From an uncultured Aquimarina sp. (lineage in GTDB: Bacteria; Bacteroidota; Bacteroidia; Flavobacteriales; Flavobacteriaceae): a DNA stretch of 64,000 nucleotides. The stretch spans positions 124,001 to 188,000 of the forward strand of contig CANNFM010000007.1 in the NCBI GenBank assembly GCA_947503835.1, written 5' to 3'. Of the stretch, positions 34,639 through 42,741 are shown piece by piece; the stretch's first letter is position 1, and each line of letters begins with the position of its first letter. The notes beneath the pieces were generated by a model. The model was not told the DNA's origin, did not search any database, and saw only the letters and a list, made by a program, of their open reading frames with translations. Position numbers and translations under genes: made by a program.

Positions 34639-35888
34639 ATTTCTTACTAAAGGCTGCAAGAGTAATTGATCAAAAGTCACCTTTTCATCATAAAACAGTT
34701 GATATTTTGATCGAAAATGGGATTATAACAGATATAAATACTTCAATTAAGGCCAAAAACGGATGTGAAGAGGTACAATTAGAAAATCTACATATATCTC
34801 AGGGATGGTTTGATAGTAGTGTAAGCTTTGGAGAACCAGGATACGAGGAACGAGAAACCATCATACATGGACTTGATGTAGCTGCCAAAAGTGGTTTTAC
34901 CAGTATTGCATTAAACCCAAATACGTTTCCTGTAACCGATACCAGTGCCTCTATAGGTTTTCTTAAAGGGAAATCACAAAACAATGCCGTATCACTTTAT
35001 CCTATAGGCGCATTAACGATGAAGTCTGAAGGTATCGATATGGCCGAGCTATATGATATGCAACAGGCAGGTGCTATTGCTTTTGGAGACTATAAAAGAT
35101 CAATCCAAAACCCTAATTTACTTAAGATTGCACTACTTTATACTCAGAATTTTGATGGATTAGTGATGTCTTTCCCACAGGAAAATCAAATTGCAGGAAA
35201 AGGAATGGTAAATGAAGAAGAACAAAGTACCTTACTCGGTTTAAAAGGAATTCCGGCACTGGCAGAAGAATTACAAATAGCAAGAGATCTTTTCTTATTA
35301 GAATATACCGGTGGAAAATTGCATATCCCAACAATTTCTACAACTAAATCTGTAGCACTGATTAAAGAGGCTAAATCTAAAGGATTACAAGTAAGTTGTA
35401 GTGTGAGTGTTCATCATCTACTTCTTACTGATACTGCATTAGTAAGTTTTGATTCAAGTTATAAGGTATTACCTCCATTACGAACTAACAGCGATATAGA
35501 AGCCTTACAGCAAGGAATAAAAGAAGGTACTATCGACATGGTGACCACTGACCATCAGCCTATGGATATAGAACACAAAAATGTAGAGTTTGACAATGCA
35601 AAGTATGGTACCATAGGGTTAGAAAGTGCATTTGGGGTGCTAAACAAGATCTTAGGGCCGGAAAAGACAATATCCATGCTCACAAATGGCGCATCAGTTT
35701 TTGGGATAGAAAACAACGCCATCGACATTGGAATCCAAGCAGATTTATCGTTATTTAACCCAGAGGGAAATTCGGTTTTCACTAAAGAACATATACTTTC
35801 GTCTTCTAAAAACAGTGCTTTTATTGGGAAACCTCTAAAAGGTAATGTTTATGGAATAGTCGCAAATAAGAAGATCGTTTTAAAGTAG
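34635..35888 (+). CDS. Dihydroorotase-like protein lacking metal ligands
   Basis: A 417-aa amidohydrolase-superfamily protein with clear dihydroorotase similarity (FGEPGYEERETI, SVHHLLLTD, TTDHQPMDIEHK, GTIGLESAFGV). Active dihydroorotases have Asp-x-His-x-His-x-Arg-Glu-Pro-Gly; here residues 60-69 read DSSVSFGEPG, so both His ligands are Ser and the substrate Arg is Gly. It is probably catalytically inactive, like the PyrC' subunits that scaffold aspartate transcarbamoylase in some bacteria. ATG 34635 overlaps the BatA stop codon; the longer in-frame start at 34566 lies inside that gene. I do not assign pyrC. Confidence 0.8.
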   Translation: MNFLLKAARVIDQKSPFHHKTVDILIENGIITDINTSIKAKNGCEEVQLENLHISQGWFDSSVSFGEPGYEERETIIHGLDVAAKSGFTSIALNPNTFPVTDTSASIGFLKGKSQNNAVSLYPIGALTMKSEGIDMAELYDMQQAGAIAFGDYKRSIQNPNLLKIALLYTQNFDGLVMSFPQENQIAGKGMVNEEEQSTLLGLKGIPALAEELQIARDLFLLEYTGGKLHIPTISTTKSVALIKEAKSKGLQVSCSVSVHHLLLTDTALVSFDSSYKVLPPLRTNSDIEALQQGIKEGTIDMVTTDHQPMDIEHKNVEFDNAKYGTIGLESAFGVLNKILGPEKTISMLTNGASVFGIENNAIDIGIQADLSLFNPEGNSVFTKEHILSSSKNSAFIGKPLKGNVYGIVANKKIVLK

Positions 35889-35897
35889 CATTTTATG

Positions 35898-35964
35898 TTG
35901 TCATCCCGTTGTAGAACAGGATCCATTTTAGTTTACGAACTCTAGCCTTTAGCAAGAATGACAA
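35898..35964. repeat. Short inverted-repeat element of the GTCATCCCG type
   Basis: TTGTCAT (35898-35904) pairs with ATGACAA (35958-35964). The interior includes TCCCGTTGTAGAACAGGATC, a dispersed 3'-flanking sequence in flavobacterial genomes, from memory. It fills the gap between the dihydroorotase-like gene and the next gene. Confidence 0.4.
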
Positions 35965-36002
35965 AGTCACAATAAAGAACAACAATAAGTAACAAATCAA
36001 TC

Positions 36003-36332
36003 ATGCAATCAGATTACGCAAAACAAGGAAAAACAGCAGCTATTGTAGCTTATATTACTATTATAGGTACCATCATCGCCTTTTTCATGAATCAGGAAAG
36101 CAAGAATAAGTTTGTCAGTTTTCATATCAGACAGGCATTAGGTATTAATATTTCATTTTATCTTTTAGGTGCCTTAGCAAGTGTTTTTGATTCTTGGGGA
36201 GTCTCTTATGCATTTTACATTTTTATCTTTGTATTATGGGGATTTGGCCTAATGACCGCAATACGCGAAGAGCAAAAAACAGCGCCAATTCTTGGACCTC
36301 TATTTCAAGATTGGTTTAAGTTTATCAAGTAA
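36003..36332 (+). CDS. Tic20/DUF4870-like small membrane protein
   Basis: A 109-aa protein with three or four membrane segments. The segments AIVAYITIIGTIIAFFMN and FVSFHIRQALGINISFYL match the DUF4870/Tic20-like fold (import-component-like proteins), although the role in bacteria is unclear. It lies between the dihydroorotase-like gene and the esterase, 57 bp before the latter, in a conserved flavobacterial order (from memory). It may be co-transcribed with the esterase. Confidence 0.7.
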   Translation: MQSDYAKQGKTAAIVAYITIIGTIIAFFMNQESKNKFVSFHIRQALGINISFYLLGALASVFDSWGVSYAFYIFIFVLWGFGLMTAIREEQKTAPILGPLFQDWFKFIK

Positions 36333-36389
36333 TCTATAATACATATACCCTTTTAACAATTCAATTCTAATTACATAGTATAAATATTC

Positions 36390-37049
36390 ATGCAAACAAA
36401 AACCTTATCCTTACACCATATCATCAAAGAACCAAATAGTAAGAAAGACAAAACTCCAGTATTATTCATGTTTCATGGATATGGCAGTGACGAAAATGAT
36501 CTTTTTTCGTTTGCACCAGAATTGCAAGAGGATCTTTTTATTATCTCTGTACGGGCTCCATACCCAATGCAACCCTACGGTAATGCTTGGTATGCTATTT
36601 ATTTTGATGATGCGCAAGGAAAGTTTAGTGACGATAAACAAGCCATAGAGTCTAGAGATAAAATTGCTGATTTTATTACTGAAGCTGTACAAGCTTATAA
36701 TCTAGATGGTAACAATGTGACTTTACTAGGGTTTAGTCAAGGAACGATACTAAGTTACTCTGTGGCACTCTCCTATCCGGAAAAAGTAAAAAACGTAATT
36801 GCATTAAGTGGATACCTAAACGAAGATATACTAAAAGACGGATATGAAAAAAATGATTTTTCTAATCTTAATATCTACTGCTCTCATGGTAGTGTAGATC
36901 AGGTAATCCCGGTAGATTGGGCACGCAAAGCCCCTATTAGGCTTGCAGAATTAGGTATAAACACCTCATTAAATGAGTTTCCGGTTGGTCATGGTGTTGC
37001 TCCACAAAATTTTTATCAGTTTAAAGAATGGTTGAGTCATAGAATTTAG
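36390..37049 (+). CDS. Phospholipase/carboxylesterase-type alpha/beta hydrolase
   Basis: A 219-aa cytoplasmic esterase of the LysoPLA/carboxylesterase 2 family (Abhydrolase_2). The N-terminal MFHGYGSDENDL motif is followed by LLGFSQGTILSYS with the nucleophile Ser in GFSQG, Asp in GSVDQVIPV and His in VGHGV. Length matches the family. No signal peptide. Substrate cannot be predicted more precisely than short or medium acyl esters. It ends 7 bp from the convergent response regulator gene. Confidence 0.88.
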   Translation: MQTKTLSLHHIIKEPNSKKDKTPVLFMFHGYGSDENDLFSFAPELQEDLFIISVRAPYPMQPYGNAWYAIYFDDAQGKFSDDKQAIESRDKIADFITEAVQAYNLDGNNVTLLGFSQGTILSYSVALSYPEKVKNVIALSGYLNEDILKDGYEKNDFSNLNIYCSHGSVDQVIPVDWARKAPIRLAELGINTSLNEFPVGHGVAPQNFYQFKEWLSHRI

Positions 37050-37055
37050 TCCATC

Positions 37056-37805
37056 TTATTTAATCAATCTTTTATTTAGTAAATCCCTTGCAATTTCTTT
37101 GTATGATCTTCCAATTGGAAACACCCCACTGTCATTAGTTACACTATTATTATCAAAACGTTTTACCTGCGCAGCGTTAATGATATATGAACGGTGAATA
37201 CGTATAAAATCATTGGGAGGTAATTTCATCTCAAATTCTGAGATCGGCATAAGGCTGATATGGGTTCCTTTTGTCGTTACTATTTTTATATGATTTTTAA
37301 TAGCTTCAATCTGTAAAATGTTAGAAAATTCGATTTTTAGAAATGCTCTTTCCGATTTAATGAAAATATGATCTAGGGTTTCAGAGTTTTTAGTGATCAA
37401 TTCTATTTCGTCTTTTTTCGTATCACTATGTTGATCATTTTTGCTAATTAATCGTTTTATACGGCCAATGGTTTGAAGAAATCTATTGAGACCAATAGGT
37501 TTTAGTAAATAATCAACCACTTCTAACTGAAACCCGTCGATTGCATATTCGCGATGAGCTGTTGTAAGAACAGTTAAGGGTTGCTTTTTAAGCATTTTCA
37601 ACATAGAGAGCCCTGTCATTTTAGGCATTTGTATATCCAAAAACAGTACATCCACATCTAAATCATCAATCATTAAAAATGCCTCTACAGCACTATGAAA
37701 AATACCAACAATTTTAAAATCTGGTACATTTTCTAAGTGTTTGACTATAACTTTTGTAGCCATTTCTTCATCATCAATAATTATGCAATTGATTCTTTCA
37801 CTCAT
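37056..37805 (-). CDS. LytTR-family response regulator
   Basis: A 249-aa regulator: receiver domain (about 5-125) with the acidic pocket DDEE near the start, phospho-acceptor Asp in DVLFLDIQMPKMTG and the Lys in LLKPIGL, followed by a LytTR DNA-binding domain (about 145-245; IFIKSERAFLKIEF, IEAIKNHIKIV and FIRIHRSYIINAAQV). It overlaps the kinase gene by 8 bp, so the pair is a LytS/LytT-like system. Targets are unknown. Confidence 0.95.
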   Translation of the reverse strand: MSERINCIIIDDEEMATKVIVKHLENVPDFKIVGIFHSAVEAFLMIDDLDVDVLFLDIQMPKMTGLSMLKMLKKQPLTVLTTAHREYAIDGFQLEVVDYLLKPIGLNRFLQTIGRIKRLISKNDQHSDTKKDEIELITKNSETLDHIFIKSERAFLKIEFSNILQIEAIKNHIKIVTTKGTHISLMPISEFEMKLPPNDFIRIHRSYIINAAQVKRFDNNSVTNDSGVFPIGRSYKEIARDLLNKRLIK

Positions 37806-38856
37806 ATACTTTTGATAATGTAATTTTTAAATTCACCTCAAACATTTCTCCTCTTTCAATATTTAATTCATGTTTTTCAGGATAGATTAATTTTAATCTT
37901 TTGGTAATGTTTTTCATACCGATACCCGACTTTAAATTACTATCTATTGACACTTCATTATACGTGTTTCTAATTGTAAAATGTAGTGTATCATTTATTA
38001 TCTCGATTTTTAGATCAATTATAGACTTTCCCTCTTCTTTTGCTGGTCCATGCTTAAAAGCATTTTCAACAAAAGGTAACAAAATTAAAGGTGAAATATA
38101 TGCATCAAAAGGTATCACTGATTTTTGATATCTGAAATCTAATTTTCGATCATATCGTAAACGTTCTAATTCAATGAAACTTTCTAAATTATCAATCTCA
38201 GAAGCTACCGAAATCATTTCGACATCGCTATCATACAGTAAATAACCTAATATTTCTGAAAGTTTGATAATTGATTCTCCGGCATTTTTGTTATTTGATA
38301 ATACCATTCCGTAAATATTATTGAGCGTATTAAACAAAAAATGAGGTTGGACTTGGTTTTTCAAGAACCTTAACTCTGCCTTTATTTTTTCTTGTAATAA
38401 GGTTTGATTTCGCTGACGTTCTTGTAAAAAGTTCTGAAAAAACTTTATACCCAGCACTAAAGAAGTAATATATATTAATTCTACACCTTTATAAATAAAA
38501 CTTGCGTGATCTGTATAATATCCTGTTTTGCCTAAAATTGTTGGATATATCATTTCGTAGTACAATAGTAACAGCATCCAACCAAAAATACCTGCAGTTA
38601 CCATGGCCGTTATTATAAACTCTAGATATCGTTTTTTATACAGGTATCTTGGCATTAAAAAATAGGCTATAAAATAGGCACAGCCCATTTTAATCGGAAG
38701 CACCAATAACTCATGACTAATACATTGCCAAATTGTTCTATCATACACTGTAAAATAATTGGTCAATACATACAAAACACTCCAAACACTCCAGTATAGC
38801 AGATGCCTACCTATACGTTCTAGTGTCCAGGTATCGTAAGTCTTTAACCAATTCAT
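37798..38856 (-). CDS. LytS/YehU-type membrane histidine kinase
   Basis: A 352-aa sensor kinase with about four N-terminal membrane helices and a coiled region to about residue 165. The His_kinase domain (PF06580) begins with FLKNQVQPHFLFNTLNNIYGM, where His in PHFLFN is the phospho-acceptor, and continues with the HATPase region LPFVENAFKHG and GIGMKNITKRL. It lacks a large extracellular sensor domain, so the signal is probably sensed within the membrane. It is first in a two-gene operon with the LytTR regulator. Confidence 0.95.
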   Translation of the reverse strand: MNWLKTYDTWTLERIGRHLLYWSVWSVLYVLTNYFTVYDRTIWQCISHELLVLPIKMGCAYFIAYFLMPRYLYKKRYLEFIITAMVTAGIFGWMLLLLYYEMIYPTILGKTGYYTDHASFIYKGVELIYITSLVLGIKFFQNFLQERQRNQTLLQEKIKAELRFLKNQVQPHFLFNTLNNIYGMVLSNNKNAGESIIKLSEILGYLLYDSDVEMISVASEIDNLESFIELERLRYDRKLDFRYQKSVIPFDAYISPLILLPFVENAFKHGPAKEEGKSIIDLKIEIINDTLHFTIRNTYNEVSIDSNLKSGIGMKNITKRLKLIYPEKHELNIERGEMFEVNLKITLSKVYE

Positions 38857-39103
38857 ACTACTATATTACAACTAATTATGATCTAGAACGTTAAAGAGTT
38901 CAATTTTCATGACCAAGGTTAAAAAATAAAGGACGAATTACCAATACCAAGGCAAAAAAACATTAAAATACAAATCTATGTAATTCATCCTTAATTATAT
39001 AGCTTCAGAGTTATCTGCATTTAGGATTATATCCCTCGTCCTCTTTCCAAAAATGGTATCATCTCTTGCTATACATTTATAGAAACAATAAAATATATGC
39101 GTC

Positions 39104-39682
39104 ATGAAAAAGTATATAGCATTAACATTAATAACATTTTTAAGTACTGTAAGTTTTGCCAACGATGGCTTTAAAAATATAGTACTAGTTTCTTCCGAAA
39201 ATAGAAATATGGTACTTGAATATTTTGGTTTTGAAGATATCAAAACTACACTAACCATAAAAAATCAATTTGATACAATTTTGTATAATGAAACGGAAAA
39301 AACTCCGGATCTCTTACAGCAAGAGTTTAATCTAAATGGAGAAAAAGGAGATAAATTTATAGTTCGCATTGAAAATAAATACAAGAGTATAGAAGTAACT
39401 TATACATTTGACGGCCAAAGAGCAATAGCTCATGGAAAACCAATTGAAATTTTCAAACCTCTTTTCATTAAAAATGGAAAAGAAGTATTGCTCTATCTAT
39501 TAAATTCATTAGAAAAAAAAGTAATCATTGATATTGTTGATGAACAAGGAAATACTTTGGTACCAAAAATAATATCAAACAAATCGGTGATCAAAAAATT
39601 ATTTGATTTTTCGGCCCTCTCCTCCAAGGCAAGAATACGTGTTAGAAACGGTAGGTATTTCATACAAGAATTTACTTTTTAG
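39104..39682 (+). CDS. Exported protein of unknown function
   Basis: A 192-aa exported protein: signal peptide through about residue 19 (VSFAND). The rest is beta-rich with repeated hydrophobic and Lys/Glu positions, consistent with an immunoglobulin-like or sorting-like fold (YNETEKTPDLLQQEFNLNGEKGDKFIVRIEN resembles T9SS-type strand patterns), but I see no clear C-terminal sorting motif. It lacks operon neighbours. Function unknown; family not recognised. Confidence 0.55.
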   Translation: MKKYIALTLITFLSTVSFANDGFKNIVLVSSENRNMVLEYFGFEDIKTTLTIKNQFDTILYNETEKTPDLLQQEFNLNGEKGDKFIVRIENKYKSIEVTYTFDGQRAIAHGKPIEIFKPLFIKNGKEVLLYLLNSLEKKVIIDIVDEQGNTLVPKIISNKSVIKKLFDFSALSSKARIRVRNGRYFIQEFTF

Positions 39683-39785
39683 AAGAGTATAAGAATAGTC
39701 ATAGAATCTAAAAAACCGGCTTTGTAAATCACTTTTTTTACAAGTAATAAATAATCATAAAATACTCATAATTAATATTTTACAA

Positions 39786-39816
39786 TTGAATTTATGTGAT
39801 TTTTAAATTATATTTA
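39786..39816 (+). promoter_or_regulatory. Candidate promoter of HEIGH metallopeptidase copy 2
   Basis: TTG at 39786-39788, 20-nt spacer, TATATTTA at 39809-39816. Spacing is right; the last base of the -7 box is A rather than G. Confidence 0.4.
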
Positions 39817-39847
39817 AGGAGTTTAACATCAACATAAATACTAAAAC

Positions 39848-40693
39848 ATGAAAAGATTCAATTCATTAGTAGCACTCACTCTTTTGTTGAGTGTTTTTTT
39901 TGTCTCTTGTGAGCAGCAAGAAAACGAAGCAACAGTAAATCAAGAAGTGTCTAACGAGGTCTTAACTGCACTTAAAGCTTCTGGATTTAATGTTACAGAT
40001 CAACCACCAATTCAATTTAAGGATGGTTACTTGGTAGAAGGTGATATTTATCTTCCTCTCGAAAATATTATGAGTCCAAGTAAAAAAAGTGATGGTATTA
40101 CCATTTCTGAAAAGCAGTACAGCACTAATAATTTAGTAGTCACAAATGGGAATAGAAATATAACTGTATTTGCCCGAGAAGGCGGAAGAGGGGGATTTGA
40201 TGCCAATACTTCTGTAGCAATTGATATGGCTATTGACCGTTACAATGCACAAAATCTTGAAATCACCTTTGAAAGAACGAGCAATGTGCGAAATGCCGAC
40301 ATAGTAATCTCTAGACTAAACTTCCTTTTCGAGCTTTTCGGTGTTCTTGGTTCGGCAGGTTTTCCAACAGATGCTGGAGATCCTTTTGATGATATTTCAT
40401 TAAGTGGAGTTCTTAGCGCTAATTTTGGTATTTCTACAGAGGGTATTGCTACAATAGTTGCCCATGAATTGGGTCACTGTATTGGCTTTAGACATACTGA
40501 TTTCTTTGACCGAAGTATCTCTTGTGGTGGTGATCCAGTAAATGAAGGTGAAGGAGATATAGGCGCAAACCTTATTCCGGGAACTCCTGAAGGAGCAACT
40601 CTTGAAGATGCATCCTGGATGTTATCCTGCACAGACGGAAGTGACAGACCTTTTAATGAAGACGACGTAACGGCTCTTGATTTCTTGTATTAA
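39848..40693 (+). CDS. HEIGH/M57-type zinc metallopeptidase lipoprotein, copy 2
   Basis: A 281-aa lipoprotein (lipobox FFVSC, Cys21) paralogous to the protein at 11336-12181 and of identical length. Zinc site HELGHCIGFRH at 206-216 (HExxHxxGxxH). Both carry the RHTD extension after the third zinc ligand, a Cys-containing loop and a C-terminal Asp-x-x-Ala-Leu-x-x-x-Tyr ending. The two differ mainly in the N-terminal 100 residues, suggesting different substrates or partners. A terminator follows at 40746-40780. Confidence 0.87.
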   Translation: MKRFNSLVALTLLLSVFFVSCEQQENEATVNQEVSNEVLTALKASGFNVTDQPPIQFKDGYLVEGDIYLPLENIMSPSKKSDGITISEKQYSTNNLVVTNGNRNITVFAREGGRGGFDANTSVAIDMAIDRYNAQNLEITFERTSNVRNADIVISRLNFLFELFGVLGSAGFPTDAGDPFDDISLSGVLSANFGISTEGIATIVAHELGHCIGFRHTDFFDRSISCGGDPVNEGEGDIGANLIPGTPEGATLEDASWMLSCTDGSDRPFNEDDVTALDFLY

Positions 40694-40745
40694 TGTTTTT
40701 AACCTAGAAAAAGAAGGCTAAATCTTAATCGTATGACATTATTAA

Positions 40746-40780
40746 AAAACCTCACAGTGTAAAGCCCTGTGAGGTTTTGT
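40746..40780. terminator. Bidirectional rho-independent terminator
   Basis: AAAACCTCACAG and CTGTGAGGTTTT pair around a 9-nt loop. It lies between the convergent genes ending at 40693 and 40803. Confidence 0.85.
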
Positions 40781-40802
40781 TATTGTATATTTATTTGGAC
40801 CA

Positions 40803-41585
40803 TTATCGTATCGGGCTATACTCCTCAAATATTGGTATTCCGTTTTCTTCTAATATTTTGTTTATAAACCTCATCACATCAGTTCTGGTTTTTCTAAAAA
40901 CAACAATAAATAGATTTATAAAATCAACCGGAATAAAAGTTAATAATCCCCTATCAGTTTCTTCTGTATTAACTCGTGTTGCAAAATATTTAATAAAAGC
41001 ATTATCGCTTTCAGTATCAGCAAATTTCTTTTTTGCATCTTCAATCCCGGGCATAGAAAATGGGATACCTATAATATCTTCTTCGATTTCATTCATCTGA
41101 AAATGTTCTAATGTCCTATTCTTTAACTCCAAAATATTTTGTGGAGTATTAATAATTGGATTAGGATATGTATATTTCCAGTATTTACAAGTAGCTACAT
41201 ACACTATTGGATTCATGGTAATGGCTACCATATAGATATTTTTAAAAAGATATTTTAGTTTGGCTTTAAGCATTGTTTTTAAAATTATGCTTTTCGGAAA
41301 AAAAGCTCCGCCTCTTTCTTCTTTAATTATACCAATACCTAATCGAATATACAGGTCCTTTTTATACTCAGGGTTTTTACAGTACATGAAATAGGACATT
41401 CCTATATCTTTGCCATTTTTCATCATTATGTGCATATCCATACTATCATACTTTGTAAATAGTTTTCTAAAATGAGCAATAGAAACCTCATCACTAATAG
41501 CAGCTTTAAATAGATTATATAATCTATTTTCCAAAGGAGAATTTTCTTCGATCCTTACAATCTTGTGATATTCAAATTTTGTCAT
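40803..41585 (-). CDS. Protein of unknown function, possibly GNAT-related
   Basis: A 260-aa protein without signal peptide or obvious membrane anchor, although a short hydrophobic stretch (FIPVDFINLFIVVF, about 216-229) is present. The central part (DIGMSYFMYC, YIRLGIGIIKEERGG, FPKSIILKTMLKAKLKYLFKN) distantly resembles GNAT acetyltransferases, but I see no convincing acetyl-CoA motif. The family is unrecognised. It is monocistronic with the shared terminator at 40746-40780 on its 3' side. Confidence 0.5.
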   Translation of the reverse strand: MTKFEYHKIVRIEENSPLENRLYNLFKAAISDEVSIAHFRKLFTKYDSMDMHIMMKNGKDIGMSYFMYCKNPEYKKDLYIRLGIGIIKEERGGAFFPKSIILKTMLKAKLKYLFKNIYMVAITMNPIVYVATCKYWKYTYPNPIINTPQNILELKNRTLEHFQMNEIEEDIIGIPFSMPGIEDAKKKFADTESDNAFIKYFATRVNTEETDRGLLTFIPVDFINLFIVVFRKTRTDVMRFINKILEENGIPIFEEYSPIR

Positions 41586-42115
41586 TAGTTCATGTTTTAT
41601 TTTGGGACGTAAACACTTAAGTACTATAGAAACTTCCTACAATATTTTGATACAAAATTAGTGGTTTAAACCATTCACAAAAAGGATTTTGAAAATTTAA
41701 CAATAAGGTAAAAAGCAGGTGCTTTTATACACACAAACAATTGATTAACAATATTTTAATAATAAATTAATATAAAAAAATACGGTTTAAACGTACCAAT
41801 TTTGATGCATTAGCAAGTGTTTTGGAACGATCGTTTTTTAGGTTTAAAAAGAAAGGAGGAATCCTATTTTTCTTACTAATATTATGTTAAAAACAAAAAT
41901 AGGGTTAAACAATTATTATAATGATAAAAAAGACTATCATTAGATATGATTTCAGTAAAAAACAAGTGTAGGTTTTATAAAAAAATTAATCAAAATTATG
42001 TGATGAAATTTACAAGTATTTTATTGATCACAACAAAAACATTAACATATTTCGCACAATCAAACCGCTTTATGATGAGCATTTAGTAATTAAAAATTAA
42101 AAATCAGATAACAAT
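41586..42115. other. AT-rich intergenic region, no supported gene
   Basis: About 530 bp with no convincing gene. An AAAGGAGGAATCC stretch near 41850-41863 and a 19-codon ATG frame at 41884 are present, but the AGGAGG is too far from that ATG and no homology is evident. It is the largest empty stretch in the window. Confidence 0.5.
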
Positions 42116-42706
42116 TCACCTATATCTATCATTTAATCCCACACCTTGAAGAATCATTGAGGTAATTTTTTCTAAGCGAGAAAGACGAGTAGCTTCTCGT
42201 TTTGCAGTAGTAATATACTCTATATATTCCTTTTGTTTAAAAGGGGTTAATTGCCTAAAAGATTCTTGAAGTTTGTTATCAGATAGTAATGCAGCATTTA
42301 ATTCTGAAGGAATTTCTAAGGTTTTTAATTTTTCGGGTTTGATTTCTTTACCATCTTTTTGGTTTTCAATTGCTTCATTTACATATTGAAGCACCAAATC
42401 CTGATCAATCTCATCTTCTGATGTAAATCGCCATTGCCGTAATCCTTTAGTTTTGCCTTCTTGTGCATTGATCAACTTGTTGTGTTTGTCTTTCAGAAAA
42501 ACTCCCTGATAAAACCAAATCCCAACATAAGATTTAAAAGCACCTATTCCTACCACATTCTTATTACCAAAAGTATACACCGGTATACCCCATTTTATGG
42601 TTTCTTCCATATCAGTAGAGCGTAAAATAGATCTCAAGGTTTCAAGTTCTATTTTCCACTCTGCTTTTTTAGCGATAAATTCTTCAACTGATTTGTTTCT
42701 TTCCAT
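42116..42706 (-). CDS. DUF1801 / YdeI-OmpD-associated protein
   Basis: A 196-aa soluble protein combining an N-terminal DUF1801 domain (about 8-115; EETIKWGIPVYTFGNKNVVGIGAFKSYVGIWFYQG) with a C-terminal YdeI/OmpD-associated segment (about 135-190; IPSELNAALLSDNKLQESFRQLTPFKQKEYIEYI and the KREATRLSRLEKI ending). These are conserved in Bacteroidota without an established function. It lies 35 bp after the GH31 gene's stop on the same strand in the opposite order, and may not be co-transcribed. Confidence 0.85.
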   Translation of the reverse strand: MERNKSVEEFIAKKAEWKIELETLRSILRSTDMEETIKWGIPVYTFGNKNVVGIGAFKSYVGIWFYQGVFLKDKHNKLINAQEGKTKGLRQWRFTSEDEIDQDLVLQYVNEAIENQKDGKEIKPEKLKTLEIPSELNAALLSDNKLQESFRQLTPFKQKEYIEYITTAKREATRLSRLEKITSMILQGVGLNDRYR

Positions 42707-42741
42707 AACTCAAAATTTAGTACAGTTATATCCAGTTGAAT

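Noticed and set aside
41884..41943. ATG frame of 19 codons in the 530-bp gap, with AGGAGG upstream
   Set aside because: The AGGAGG is more than 20 nt from the ATG, the peptide has no recognisable features and this genome does not rely on Shine-Dalgarno sites.
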